A stretch of DNA of 64,000 bases from Arcuatula senhousia (taxonomy: Eukaryota; Mollusca; Bivalvia; Mytilida; Mytilidae). Positions 50,343 through 62,300 of the stretch are shown here, piece by piece (the stretch's first letter is position 1; every line of letters starts with the position of its first letter). Both the position numbers and the translations under genes were made by a program. A model generated the notes under the pieces. That model was not told where the DNA came from, searched no databases, and saw only the letters and a list, made by a program, of their open reading frames with translations. The stretch spans positions 16,525,092 to 16,589,091 of the forward strand of contig OZ020308.1 of assembly GCA_963971305.1 (NCBI GenBank), read 5' to 3'.

Positions 50343-53300
50343 CTACAATCACAAAAGAATTAAAGAATAATTCTAAATTAAAATTGGCTTTACTGACACA
50401 AGGTAAAACAAGAACAGAATTCCTGAGTCCCCCTGAACATAAATTATTTGATATATAAAGTAAATCATATAAAACAACTGTTAAGGTAAATGGAGTGTGT
50501 ATAAATGAGCATCTTTTTTGCACATCTATCACAGCTTTAAATTCAATTATGCTAGCTGTTCTAATTGATTTCTATTCATCTTGGTAAGCATCAATATTGA
50601 GAATTATAACAAAAATTTGAACAAATTCAGTGGCATAGCTTCCATTGAGGCAATGAGGCAGTTGCCTCACTTTTTTTTCCGTCAAAAAAAAAAAATGGTC
50701 GTAAATATAAAAAAAAAAAACTGAACTGAAAAGAAAAAGAAAAGACAGATACAGTAAAGCTTTTTGTGTCAGGGGTTATTAAAGTCGAAGCGAATTCGTG
50801 CTTATCATTCAGTATTATCATCTTAATCAATCTTCTCATTTGTACATTTCTATTCCCTTCTAAAAGTTCGTTTTCTTATCTGGAAGTTTACATGTGCACT
50901 TGCTTTCAAAGCTTTTAAGAATAAAAAAAATTATCATATACGATATTGAGATGTGGAATAAAATGAGAAACTTCTTACCCCCCGCCCCTTTTTTTCAACC
51001 TTTCCGATTCAAATCTTAAGAATGTGTACAAATCTACTTTCGTTTTGAATGTCAATCAAAATTGAAGAATTCATGTAACCATCTAAAACACACATGTCTC
51101 AGTTCTGCTTCCCATCTACTATGATCCACCAACCACCTAAATAGTATATGGCAGTTATTGTTTCATCGTTTGTTACGTAAAACTGATACTACTGTAATTC
51201 TTTTAGTACCAAAAGAGGAATAATTTTAGCTAATCGAAATTTAAATATACATTTCATTTAAGAAATCGTAGCCCAAGGATGTAAGCATAGAAGAAAATGA
51301 GATGTGGAATAAGTGTACGCGACACAACCTACATTATGTTGAGCTAGTAGGAACCAAAGGTCCAATCACCAGCACTTTCGGTTGGTTCGAAGTGTTGTGT
51401 CGGATTAAAATCGATACGTTTGATTTTTTTACATCAGTCGATTGATGATTCTCAGCTAGCTGTCAGTAACAGCGAGTGTTCTATAGAGAGTTCCTTTACC
51501 GTCCTTTTGTTTGTTCTTGTTTTTTGTCTTAGGTTCTCTCTAGTAGAATTGGACTTTGATCGATTTGATTTTTATTGTGTGTTTAGTTTTTGTGCTTTGT
51601 CTAGGAATATTGATAGGGGGAAGGTTGGGCCCAAAAAACTAGTTTAACCCCGCCAACCCCGCCACATATTACATGTGCCTGTCCTAAGCCAGGAATCTTT
51701 GACTAAGCTTTCGTTTGTACTTGTCTTTTTGATGTTTTCTGTTCCTTGTTTAAGAAGGGGGTCCATCTGTGACTATTTCAGGGCTGAATTTGAATTATAT
51801 GCATCTTATTTAGACCATGGGCCAATTGTAGAACCGCGAGCAGTGCCAAATGGCCTCGTTGAAGGCTGCTGGCGGTTGTCCATTGTGGTTTTTCTAAATT
51901 GCCGTTTAATTGTGGGCTGTGTCGCGTACACTTATTCCACATCTCTTTATTTTCTATCCTTTTTTTTTCTTTGATTTGTCGGTAAAAAGTTTCACTATGA
52001 TACTTTTCTTGCTTTGAAATAACTTTATATTACAAGAAGAGCTAGAACCTACAGTCGACCCATCTGCAGATTAATATATAGTTGGGTAGTGATTGAAATT
52101 GCTATCTAAATGAGAAAGTTTGTATATTAACACCTTAGAACCAGAAACATTTTCAGATATCTAAATCTATGCAATCTCGGTATTTACAAGAAACAACAAA
52201 TAGTAAAACAAAGTACCGTTCTATTATTCCCGTCCCGTGGGGGGCCTGGATGGCGAATAGGCCCGCAACAGAGTCAAGCTTGTTCTAAGAGGTGACTATG
52301 GGTCTTGGAATTCTGACATCGTGTTAGTGCTCAGCCCATAGAGCCACAAAGTGTGTACCCTAGCTGGCTGACAAAGAAAAGGCCCTTGTCCACGGGGGCT
52401 GTGAGGTGGGCCAACATTTGTGGAGAGTGCCATGCAAGCTTCATGCACGTAATGATCTCTTGGACCGTCAAGTAGTACACCACATAGACTAAATTTTCTG
52501 CCCCTACATATCTCTCCCTTTTTCTGTACACTTCGAAATTTACTGTTCACACTCCATATTTCTCTTCATTTTCATCGCCCTATAAAGTGTTGCTAGGGCG
52601 TAAAACACCAACCCACTCGCTCACTCGCGCTACCATACCTAGCAGGAGCATGGCTTTAACGCGAAATGCAGTTTATAAAGTAGTCGACACAATACGAATG
52701 TCAAAGTTGTGGGCATCGGATAAAAAAAGCAACTTAAGTAAATGCATTCAATTTACGAATTGTCGAAAACTCAGGAATATGATGATTATATATAACCAAA
52801 ATATACTCAACTGCTATCATAATTTTGAATGTCTTAGATCAACATATGCCCGGCCTGGTATAGGAAAACCCTTAGAGTTTAAACGATTTCGAAATTCAAT
52901 GTAGATAATATAATGAATGTTTTCTTTAGACACTTGTTCAGTTTTAAAAAACCAAGACCCAGGTTGACTTTGATTCCTATTTCATATGGTTAGGAGACGT
53001 ATTCTGTGGCCTCTAAATAGCTAGAAATCGTTTTCGGCCGGGGGCTTCGCCCCCCTGGACCCCCTACCAGGGCTTTGCCCTGGACTCACTGGGGACCTTT
53101 GGCGGACCCCAGACCCCTCGCCGGTTTTGCCTCACTTTTAATTAAGGCAAGCTACGCCACTGAAATTACATCTTTTTGCTAATATCAATATTTTCCCGTA
53201 ATTTTAAGGGGAGATAACTTGTATAGAAATAATAGGGAATAAACACATTTTCCACTTTTAAAAAAAAGTTTTGATGGTGAACTTAATTTTGTATTAAGTT

Positions 53301-56300
53301 TATTTAAAAGTCCCTACAAAACAAAGATTTCCACAAATTTTAAGAAAAAATCTATAAGGAGAGATTTCCTCAAATGAAGGAAATTTGAATTTTCCCTATT
53401 GATCCTATATTAACAGTACTAAAATCATGCATTTTTCAAATTCCTTTCTACAAAAACTCTGATGGTGAACTTTTTATTTTATTATGAGATTTAAAGTACC
53501 AGTCTAGGGCTAACTGTGGCAAAAATTTAAGAAAATTGTATGGATAAATTTTTAGACACTCCATCTACCTTAAAAGGTTTTTCTCCATGACTGTTTTCTG
53601 TTTTCAAATATTGAAAATGGAATTCTTAATATCATCCTTCACATTTTTTTTGGAGATACTGGCAAACAAACTGATAAATTTAACAATAGGACTATCCCAT
53701 TTTGATGAGGGTTCCTATTAATCCAGCTAAGAATATAATTGGAAATATTTATTATAAAGGAGGAGATTCCAACCATCTCAAATACTGAATTTGTTTTGTC
53801 ATTTCACCACATCATTTAATTGTTCTATGGGCTACTGATTCCTGTTCATTTCATTCTGTAGATTACGATCAAATATGTCGGTTTTTTGTGATGATATAAC
53901 ACTAAATCATTAAACGTATGAAGTGTTGTGTCCGATTTAGAATCAATATGTTTGATTTTTTTTACATCAGTTGCTAAATGTTTCTTAGCTACCTGTCAGT
54001 AACTGCGAGTGTTTTTAAGAAAGTTTCTCTACATCTTGTTGTTTTGGTATTGTGTTTTTGTCTCAGGTTTTCTCTTGATGAATTAAACTTATTGATTTGA
54101 TTTCTAAAGAGTGTTATTTTTGTGCTTTGTACAAGATTATCAATAGGGGGAAGGTTGGGCCCCCAAAAAATAGTTTAACTCTGCCACATTCCATATATGC
54201 CTGTCCTAAGCAAGGAATCTTTGTCAATGCTTTTCTTTGTTCCTGTCATCTTTGTGTTTATTATTCTATGTCCAGAAATTGGTCTCTTCTTAATAAATTT
54301 TGGATTGGTATTAAATCTTATGTATTTTCAGTCTTTGGCAAATGCAAGACGGCCAGCACAACCTCTGGTCATGTTGAAGACTGCTGGTTGTTTTACATTG
54401 TGATTTTTTAAATTGCAGTTTATTTATGTTGGTTGTGTTGCATACATCTCATTATCATTAATTGAAAATTATTAGAGAAAAACAGTCTTATGAGCAATAT
54501 GTCATTTTTTACAATGTAGTATTTGGTCTGTCAATGGTTAGAACAATTTCCAGACTTAATTTGAATCTTGTGTACATTGTTTAGTTTAGATAAAAGACAA
54601 ACCTCTAGTTCAGCATATAAAATGGGTGAGTTGTAGTGTTCACAGAAATCTGTTAGTATCTCAATATCTACACCTCTCTTCTCTGGACATTTAACTGCAA
54701 AGGATAACAAAAACAACTCAAATTTTGATATTTTTACCAATTCTTATTTTGACTGAGACCTAGTTTTTAGATACTCATGATAGAAATTTCAATGTACATA
54801 GATATGGCTAGAACTATAAGCAAGCTCATTGAGGATACCTCCACTTCAAAGGAGACTCTACATATATGGGTTATTACAAGTAAAACTATCTACTCCCACT
54901 TCGAATGAGACTCTATATGGGTTATTACAAGTAAAACTATCTACCCCCACTTCAAATGAGACTATATGAGTTATTACAAGTAAAACTATCTACCCCCACT
55001 TCAAATGAGAATATATATGGGTTATTACAAGTAAAACTATCTACCCCCACTTCAAATGGGACTATATATGGGTTATTACAAGTAAAACTATCTAACCCCA
55101 CTTCAAATGAGACTCTATATGGGTTGTTACAAGTAAAACTATCTATTCCAAATGATACCATGAATATTTTTGTGCATGTAATGTATCACTTCATGAAAGT
55201 GTAACAAAACCAGTCATGATTTTTTCGGAATTGAGCTTAGAGAGCAACCATTTGATTTTTATGGGTGAGGGCTATAAATATTTTCTTTGTCCTGCCTTCT
55301 TATTTTCGGAAAAAAACAAGCCTTTTTTTTTTGCCCACTAGTGCACTCATTTTTATGGCCCGACCACGTATGTGGATCGGACATATAGTTTTACCCTTGT
55401 CCGTCCGTCCGTCCGTACGTCCGTCCGTAACACTTTGGTTAAGTTCTTGGTTAAGGTCCATTACTCGGATACTTGATGTTGGGGGTCAACGATATTTCAC
55501 CACCAGATGGGTCTTGGGTAGGGCTACACCACCCACTAGAAATTAGGTCACTGTGACCTATATTTTATGCATGAATGACTTCGGTTAAGTTCTTGGTTAA
55601 GGTCCATAACTTGGATACTAGATGTTGGGGGTCAATGATATTTCACTACTAGATGTGTCTTAGGTAAGGTGACACCACCCACTAGAAATGAGGTCACTGT
55701 GACCTATATTTTACACATGAATGACTTCGGTTAAGTTCTTGGTTAAGGTCCATAACTTGGATACTAGATGTTGGGGGTCAATGATATTTCACTACTTGAT
55801 GTGTCTTAGGTAAGGTGACACCACCCACTAGAAATTAGGTCACTGTGACCTATATTTTACGCATGAATGAACTTGGTTAAGTTCTTGGTTAAGGTCAATA
55901 TCTCAGATACTACATGTTGATGGTCAATGGTATTTCACCACTAGATGTGTCTTGGGTAACATGACACCACCCAATAAAAATTAGGTCACTGTGATCTATA
56001 TTTTATGCATGAACGACTGTTAAGTTCTTGGTTAAGGTCCATAACTTGGATACTGGATGTTGGGGGCCAATGATATTTCACCACTAGATGAGTCTTGGGT
56101 AAAGTGACACCATCCACTAGAAATGAGGTCACTGTGACCTATATTTACGCATGAATGACTTTGGTTAAGTTCTTGGTTAAGGTCCATATCTTGAATACTA
56201 CATGTTAGGGGTCAATAATATTTCACTTCTCGATGAGTCTTGGTACATGGCACCACCCATCAGAAATAAGGTCACAGCAACCTATATTTTACACATGAAC

Positions 56301-59300
56301 ACTTTTGATCAATTTCTTGGTAAAGGTCCATATCCCAGGTAATACACATTGAGGGTCAATGATATTTCAAGAACGGGAGGGCCATCCTGTGGCTCATAGA
56401 CACATTATCTAGTTTTTTTAAGCCAATATAATTTTTTTCTTAATTCAAAACACATTCCTGCCTTTTTAATTCTGAATTTTGCCATACTGCCATTTTATTC
56501 AAATATTCACCATAGCCCCCTCCTAAAATCAAATGGTTGCCCCATTAAAAATTTTAACCGGCAGAGGAAGCCCTCTTATCAAGCTTTCAGTACTTTTAAA
56601 TAAATGTTAACATTTATTAAGGGCTAATTTTAAATTTAAAAGGATATAGATAAGATGACATCACCGCCTAGACTAATCAATTTTGGTCACATCAAATCTA
56701 ATAGATCACAATCCTATACAAATACTAACCTTTCAATGCTACAAAACAGACTTTGCCAAGGAAAAATCGACTGTCAACAAACTTTATCGACTCTTCTACC
56801 ACTCTCATACTAAAATAATAATTGAATACATGAATGAAAAAATGTCTACACACTTAACTGAGGCTTCTATCACTCTGATACTGAAAATACCATAAAATAA
56901 TTACTGAATACATGGAAAAATTGACTGTCTACAAACTTAACTGACTCTTCTTTCACTTTGATACTGAAATCACCATAAAATAATTACTGAATACAAGGAA
57001 AAATTGACTGTCTACAAACTTAACTGACTCTTCTATCCCTCTGATACTGAAATTAATATAACACAATGACTAAATATAAATTTTAAAGTATTATAGATTT
57101 TCAAAAAAAATGTGGGCGTGTGTATGTGTTGACAATTTCATAGTGTTGGTCCATGTTGCAAATTAAGGAAATATTGGTAAGTTGTGCCAATAAAGCTATG
57201 TGTTATTTTTTTTTTACAGATGAATGATTTCTGAAAGACTTCAACAAAAATTATTTATACTATATAAGTTTGGATGGTAAAAGTTACCAAAGCCTGAAAA
57301 TTAGGGTCACAAGGAGGCAAAACATGGAGGCTTGGTCACTCTTTTTCTATTGATATAATGACATTTGTGAAAAATACACCTTTAAATATATGCAACATCT
57401 GAAACTTATCCCTTTTCACATATTGGACATCCCAAAAAGTAGACCCTTTTGGGCTACACATATGTACCTACCTTTATAATGGAAGTTACCCCCTGGTGAG
57501 TTAGTTTACAATTACATTACTAAAGTAAATGATAATGAGCCCAATGAAGTTTGATGAAAATACATTGAGTGGTAAACAGACAGCATATCTGAAACAAGGA
57601 CAAACACCCTTTTTATCCAACACTGCCCACTTTCCAAGCCAGGGGGGGGGGAGAAGAAGGTGAAAAAAGTGGGGTGATTGGGAAGGGACAAGACTGCCAG
57701 TTTTTTTCTTTTATTTTTGTTCTTAATCCTAAATCACAAAATTAAAGATATTCAATGTTCTCACCTCACTGCTAGTTTAGGACAGCCCGTAGCACCGTAA
57801 CACATTTCAATCTATTTAGTTTCAATCTATTTAGGTTGATATAAAAAATATCCTAGATTCAACCCCTCTAGCCCAGATTTTTACACTCCCTCAAAAAATT
57901 TGTTTTTGATTTTTTGGCAAATTATGTTAGTTTTTAGTAAAAAAATTTTTAAATGGCAGAATATTCTATCAAAATCAGAAAAAATAATGAAACTAGAGGC
58001 TCCCAGGAGCCTGAATCGCTCACCTGATTTCTTATGCCGAAGTTTGAATAAATTTCACAAACTTTCAAGTATACAAAGTTGCAAAATAATCCTTTCAGTG
58101 GTTTCTGAGAAGATTTATGGAAATCAGTTTAAATTAATAGAAAAATACAGTTAAAAGGCAATAACTCCTATTTATAAGGACCTTTTGATGCTGAATATGA
58201 AAAGTTGCTTTGGATTTTCTCTAACTCTTATACTTTCGAGTTATAAGCCAAAAACAATGGTCTGACCCCCCTGTTCTATTTTTAGCAATGGCGGCCATGT
58301 TGGTTGGTCGACATGTATATTGAAAATCAGTTAAAATCAATGGAAAAAACAGTTAAAGGGGAATAACTCTTAAACGGCTGATCTGACAATTTTGACCCTG
58401 AAGTCATTTTTGTAGATCTCAATGAGCTTAAGAATTCTGCAATGCTAGCTTTTCCTCAAGATATAGTCCAAAAACTGCAAAAATGGTCAATTTTGATGAT
58501 TAAAGGGCAATAACTCCTATAAGGAGTGGTTTCACAACTTCGACTCAATGATAAGATTTGTAGAGCTTTTGATGCTGAACAAGGAAGGTTGCTTCAGATT
58601 TTCTCTATCTCTATACTTTTCGAGTTATAAGCCAAAAACAATGGTCTGACCCCCCTGTTCTATTTTTAGCAATGGCGGCCATGTTGGTTGGTCGACGTGT
58701 ATATAATTCACAAACTTGGTAGAGGACATCCTAAAGATCAAGTATACCAAGTATCAATGCAATCCCTTCAGTGGTTTCAGAGAAGAAGATTTTTGAAAAT
58801 CAGTGTAAATTAATGGAAAAAACAGTTAAAGGGGAATAACTCTTAAACAGCTGATCTGACAATTTTGACCCTGAAGTCATTTTTGTAGATCTCAATGAGC
58901 TTAACAATTCTGCAATGCTAACTTTTCCTCTAGCTATAACGGTTTTCAAGATATAGTCCAAAAACTGCAAAAATGGTCAATTTTGATGATTAAAGGGCAA
59001 TAACTCCTATAAGGAGTGGTTTCACAACTTCGACTCAATGAAGAGATTTGTAGAGCTTTTGATGCTGAACAAGGAAGGTTGCTTCAGATTTTCTCTATCT
59101 CTTATACTTTTCGAGTTATAAGCCAAAAACAATGGTCCGACCCGCCTGTTCTATTTTTAGCAACAACGGCCATGTTGGTTTGTTGACATATATATAATTC
59201 ACAAACTTGGTAGAGGACATCCTATAGATCAAGTATACCAAGTTTCAATGCAATCCCTTCAGTGGTTTCAGAGAAGAAGATCTTTGAAGAAAAGTTAACG

Positions 59301-62300
59301 GACGGACGGACGATGGACGACGGACGACGGACGACGGACGCTTAACGATGACAATAGCTCACATGACCCTTCTGGTCAGGTGAGCTAAAAATTAGCCTGG
59401 CCGCCCCATATATTTTAGAAAATTGGATGAGAATCTAGGAATTATTTTATTATGGCCTTATGCAAGTTTTTTAGCTAAAGGCCATGTGAGCCTATGCCAT
59501 CACTATGCATCCGTCGTCTGTCGTCCGTTAAGAATTTCAAAAATCTTCGTCTATGAAACCACTGAACAAATTAACTTAAACTTTGCAGGAATGATATATG
59601 ATATGTTGGCAACAAATGATCCTAATTTTAAAATGATTTGATAAAAAACATGGCTGCTGTTACTAAAAATAGAACATAGGGTAAAATCACTTAAAATGGC
59701 TTATAACTCAGCAACCATAACAGATAGAAAAAATTAGAAGGATCTTAGGCTCTTTAGAATCAAAAGCTCTACAACAGTCTCCATTGAGTCAAGGTTGTCA
59801 GATGGCCCTTGATAGGGTTATGGCCCTTTTTAGGTAAAAAATAGCATTTTTTCATGTTTTTGCTCTATAAAATGAAAACTTGCAGATAGAGAAAAGCTGT
59901 TGCTAGCTTAAATGTTCCGCTCATTTAGCTGTACAAAAGTTTCCAAAGGGTCGAAGTTGTCAGATGACCCCTTATAGGGGTTACAGCCCTTAAAGCCGAA
60001 AAATAGTGTTTTTGGCCTATAGCATGAAAACTATTGTAGATAGAGAAAAACTGTTGCTTTGCTTAAATGTTTAGCTCATTTAGCTCTATCAAAGTCTTTT
60101 TAGGGTGGAAGTTGTCAGATGACCCCTTATAGGGGTTACAGCCCCTAAAATGCAAAAAAAAGTGTTTTTGGTCTGTTGAATTAACACTATTGCAGATAAA
60201 GAAAAGCTGTTGCTTTGCTTAAATGTTCAGCTCATTAAGCTTAACAAAAGTCTCTTTTGGGTCTATGTTGTCAGATGACCCCTTATAGGGGTTATGGCCT
60301 TTTACAGGTGAAAAATTGTGTTTTTCCCCTTTAGAATGACAACTATTGCAGATGGAAAATGCTGTTGCTTGCTTAAATGTTTAGCTCATTAAGCTTTACA
60401 AAAGTCTCCATTGGGTCAAAGTTGTCAGATGACCCGTTATAGGGGTAATGGCCCTTTACAGATCAGAAATAGTGTTATCTCCCTATATATAGATAGATAG
60501 ATATGTTTATTTGATAATTAAATCGCCCTTTCAGGCAGTACAATTAATGTTAATTTCATACAATGATTATGGTTGATTGTACAATGATTGAGTAATATAA
60601 AAATAAAATAAAAAATAAAAAATAAAATAAAATAGAATAAACAGAATGAAGTAATGTATAAGCTGTTGCTTTGCTTAAATGTTCAGCTCATTAAGCTTAA
60701 CAAAAGTCTCTTTTGGGTCAAAGTTGTCAGATGACCCCTTATAGGGGTTATGGCCCTTTACAGGTGAAAAATTGTGTTTTTTCCCTATAGAATAAAAACT
60801 ATTGAAGATGGAAAATGCTGTTGCTTGCTTAAATGTTTAGCTCATTAAGCTTTACAAAAGTCTCCATTGGGTCAAAGTTGCCAGATGACCCGTTATAGGG
60901 GGTGGTAAAGGGGGGGTACGTGCACGGATGAACGGCCAATAAAAAATGACAATCACGATGAACGGCCAATAAAAAAAATGATAATCACGATGAACGAAAA
61001 ATGAAATAGAGAAACACGATGCACGATGAACCTCCATGCACGGCTGAACGGGAAATAAAAATTGCTCAACACGATGCACGAAAAAAAACCTTTACCACCC
61101 ACGTTATAGGGGTAATGGCCCTTTACAGATCAAAAATAGTGTTATCTCCCTATAGATAGATACATGTAGATAGATATGTTTATTTGATAATTAAATCGCC
61201 CTTTCAGGCAGTACAATTAATGTTAATTTCATACAATGATTATGGTTGATTGTACAATGATTGAGTAATATAAAAATAAAATAAAAAGTAAAAAATAAAA
61301 TAAAAAAGAATAAACAGAATGAAGTAATGTATAAGCTGTTGCTTTGCTTAAATGTTCAGCTCATTAAGCTTAACAAAAATCTCTTTTGGGTCAAAGTTGT
61401 CAGATGACCCCTTATAGGGGTTATGGCCCTTTACAGGTGAAAAATTGTGTTTTTTCCCTATAGAATAAAAACTATTGAAGATGGAAAATGCTGTTGCTTG
61501 CTTAAATGTTTAGCTCATTAAGCTTTACAAAAGTCTCCATTGGGTCAAAGTTGCCAGATGACCCGTTATAGGGGGTGGTAAAGGGGGGGTACGTGCACGG
61601 ATGAACGGCCAATAAAAAATGACAATCACGATGAACGGCCAATAAAAAAAATGATAATCACGATGAACGAAAAATGAAATAGAGAAACACGATGCACGAT
61701 GAACCTCCATGCACGGCTGAACGGGAAATAAAAATTGCTCAACACGATGCACGAAAAAAACCCTTTACCACCCACGTTATAGGGGTAATGGCCCTTTACA
61801 GATCAAAAATAGTGTTATCTCCCTATAGATAGATACATGTAGATAGATATGTTTATTTGATAATTAAATCGCCCTTTCAGGCAGTACAATTAATGTTAAT
61901 TTCATACAATGATTATGGTTGATTGTACAATGATTGAGTAATATAAAAATAAAATAAAAAGTAAAAAATAAAATAAAAAAGAATAAACAGAATGAAGTAA
62001 TGTATAAGCTGTTGCTTTGCTTAAATGTTCAGCTCATTAAGCTTAACAAAAGTCTCTTTTGGGTCAAAGTTGTCAGATGACCCCTTATAGGGGTTATGGC
62101 CCTTTACAGGTGAAAAATTGTGTTTTTTCCCTATAGAATAAAAACTATTGCAGAAAGAGAAAAGCTGTTGCTTGCTTAAATGCTCAGCTCATTAAGCTTT
62201 ACAAAAGCCTCTTTTGGGTGAAGTTGTCAGATGATCCCTTAAAGAAAACACCCTTATGGCCAAAGGACCAGGTGAGGGATTCAGGCTCCTGGGAGCCTCT

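Larger units (their letters stand above)
50628..53162. mobile_element. 2.5-kb hAT-like non-autonomous element in CENPM intron, with nested insertions
   Basis: Termini CAGTGGCATAGCTT (from 50628) and AAGCTACGCCACTG (to 53162) are inverted repeats. AAATT flanks both sides (50623-50627 and 53163-53167). The 3' end has the GGGGGCTTCGCCCCC and CAGGGCTTTGCCCTG hairpin motifs (53040-53095). It contains a family E element (51299-51945), a reverse SINE (52234-52630) and a family E terminus-like stretch at 50936-50962. No transposase ORF is seen. Confidence 0.7.
60430..62130 (+). repeat. 673-bp tandem duplication, about two and a half copies
   Basis: The block containing a family B unit, a LINE-tail insertion and a 205-bp MITE repeats with a 673-bp shift (for example 60898 and 61571). 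The third LINE tail at about 61816-62008 is the partial copy. The second and third LINE tails share TAGATAGATACATGTAGATA, while the first has a plain (GATA) run. Confidence 0.88.

Noticed and set aside
50628..53162. Autonomous hAT transposon
   Set aside because: Terminal repeats are present but no transposase domain or BED finger is readable in any frame. Its interior is other nested repeats.
54952..55204. ORFs with 17-residue repeats on both strands
   Set aside because: A 51-bp minisatellite stays open in several frames. Presence on both strands argues against coding.
60852..61752. Two identical 75-codon minus-strand ORFs 673 bp apart
   Set aside because: They span the MITE and are duplicated with the 673-bp segment. 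There is no family resemblance.
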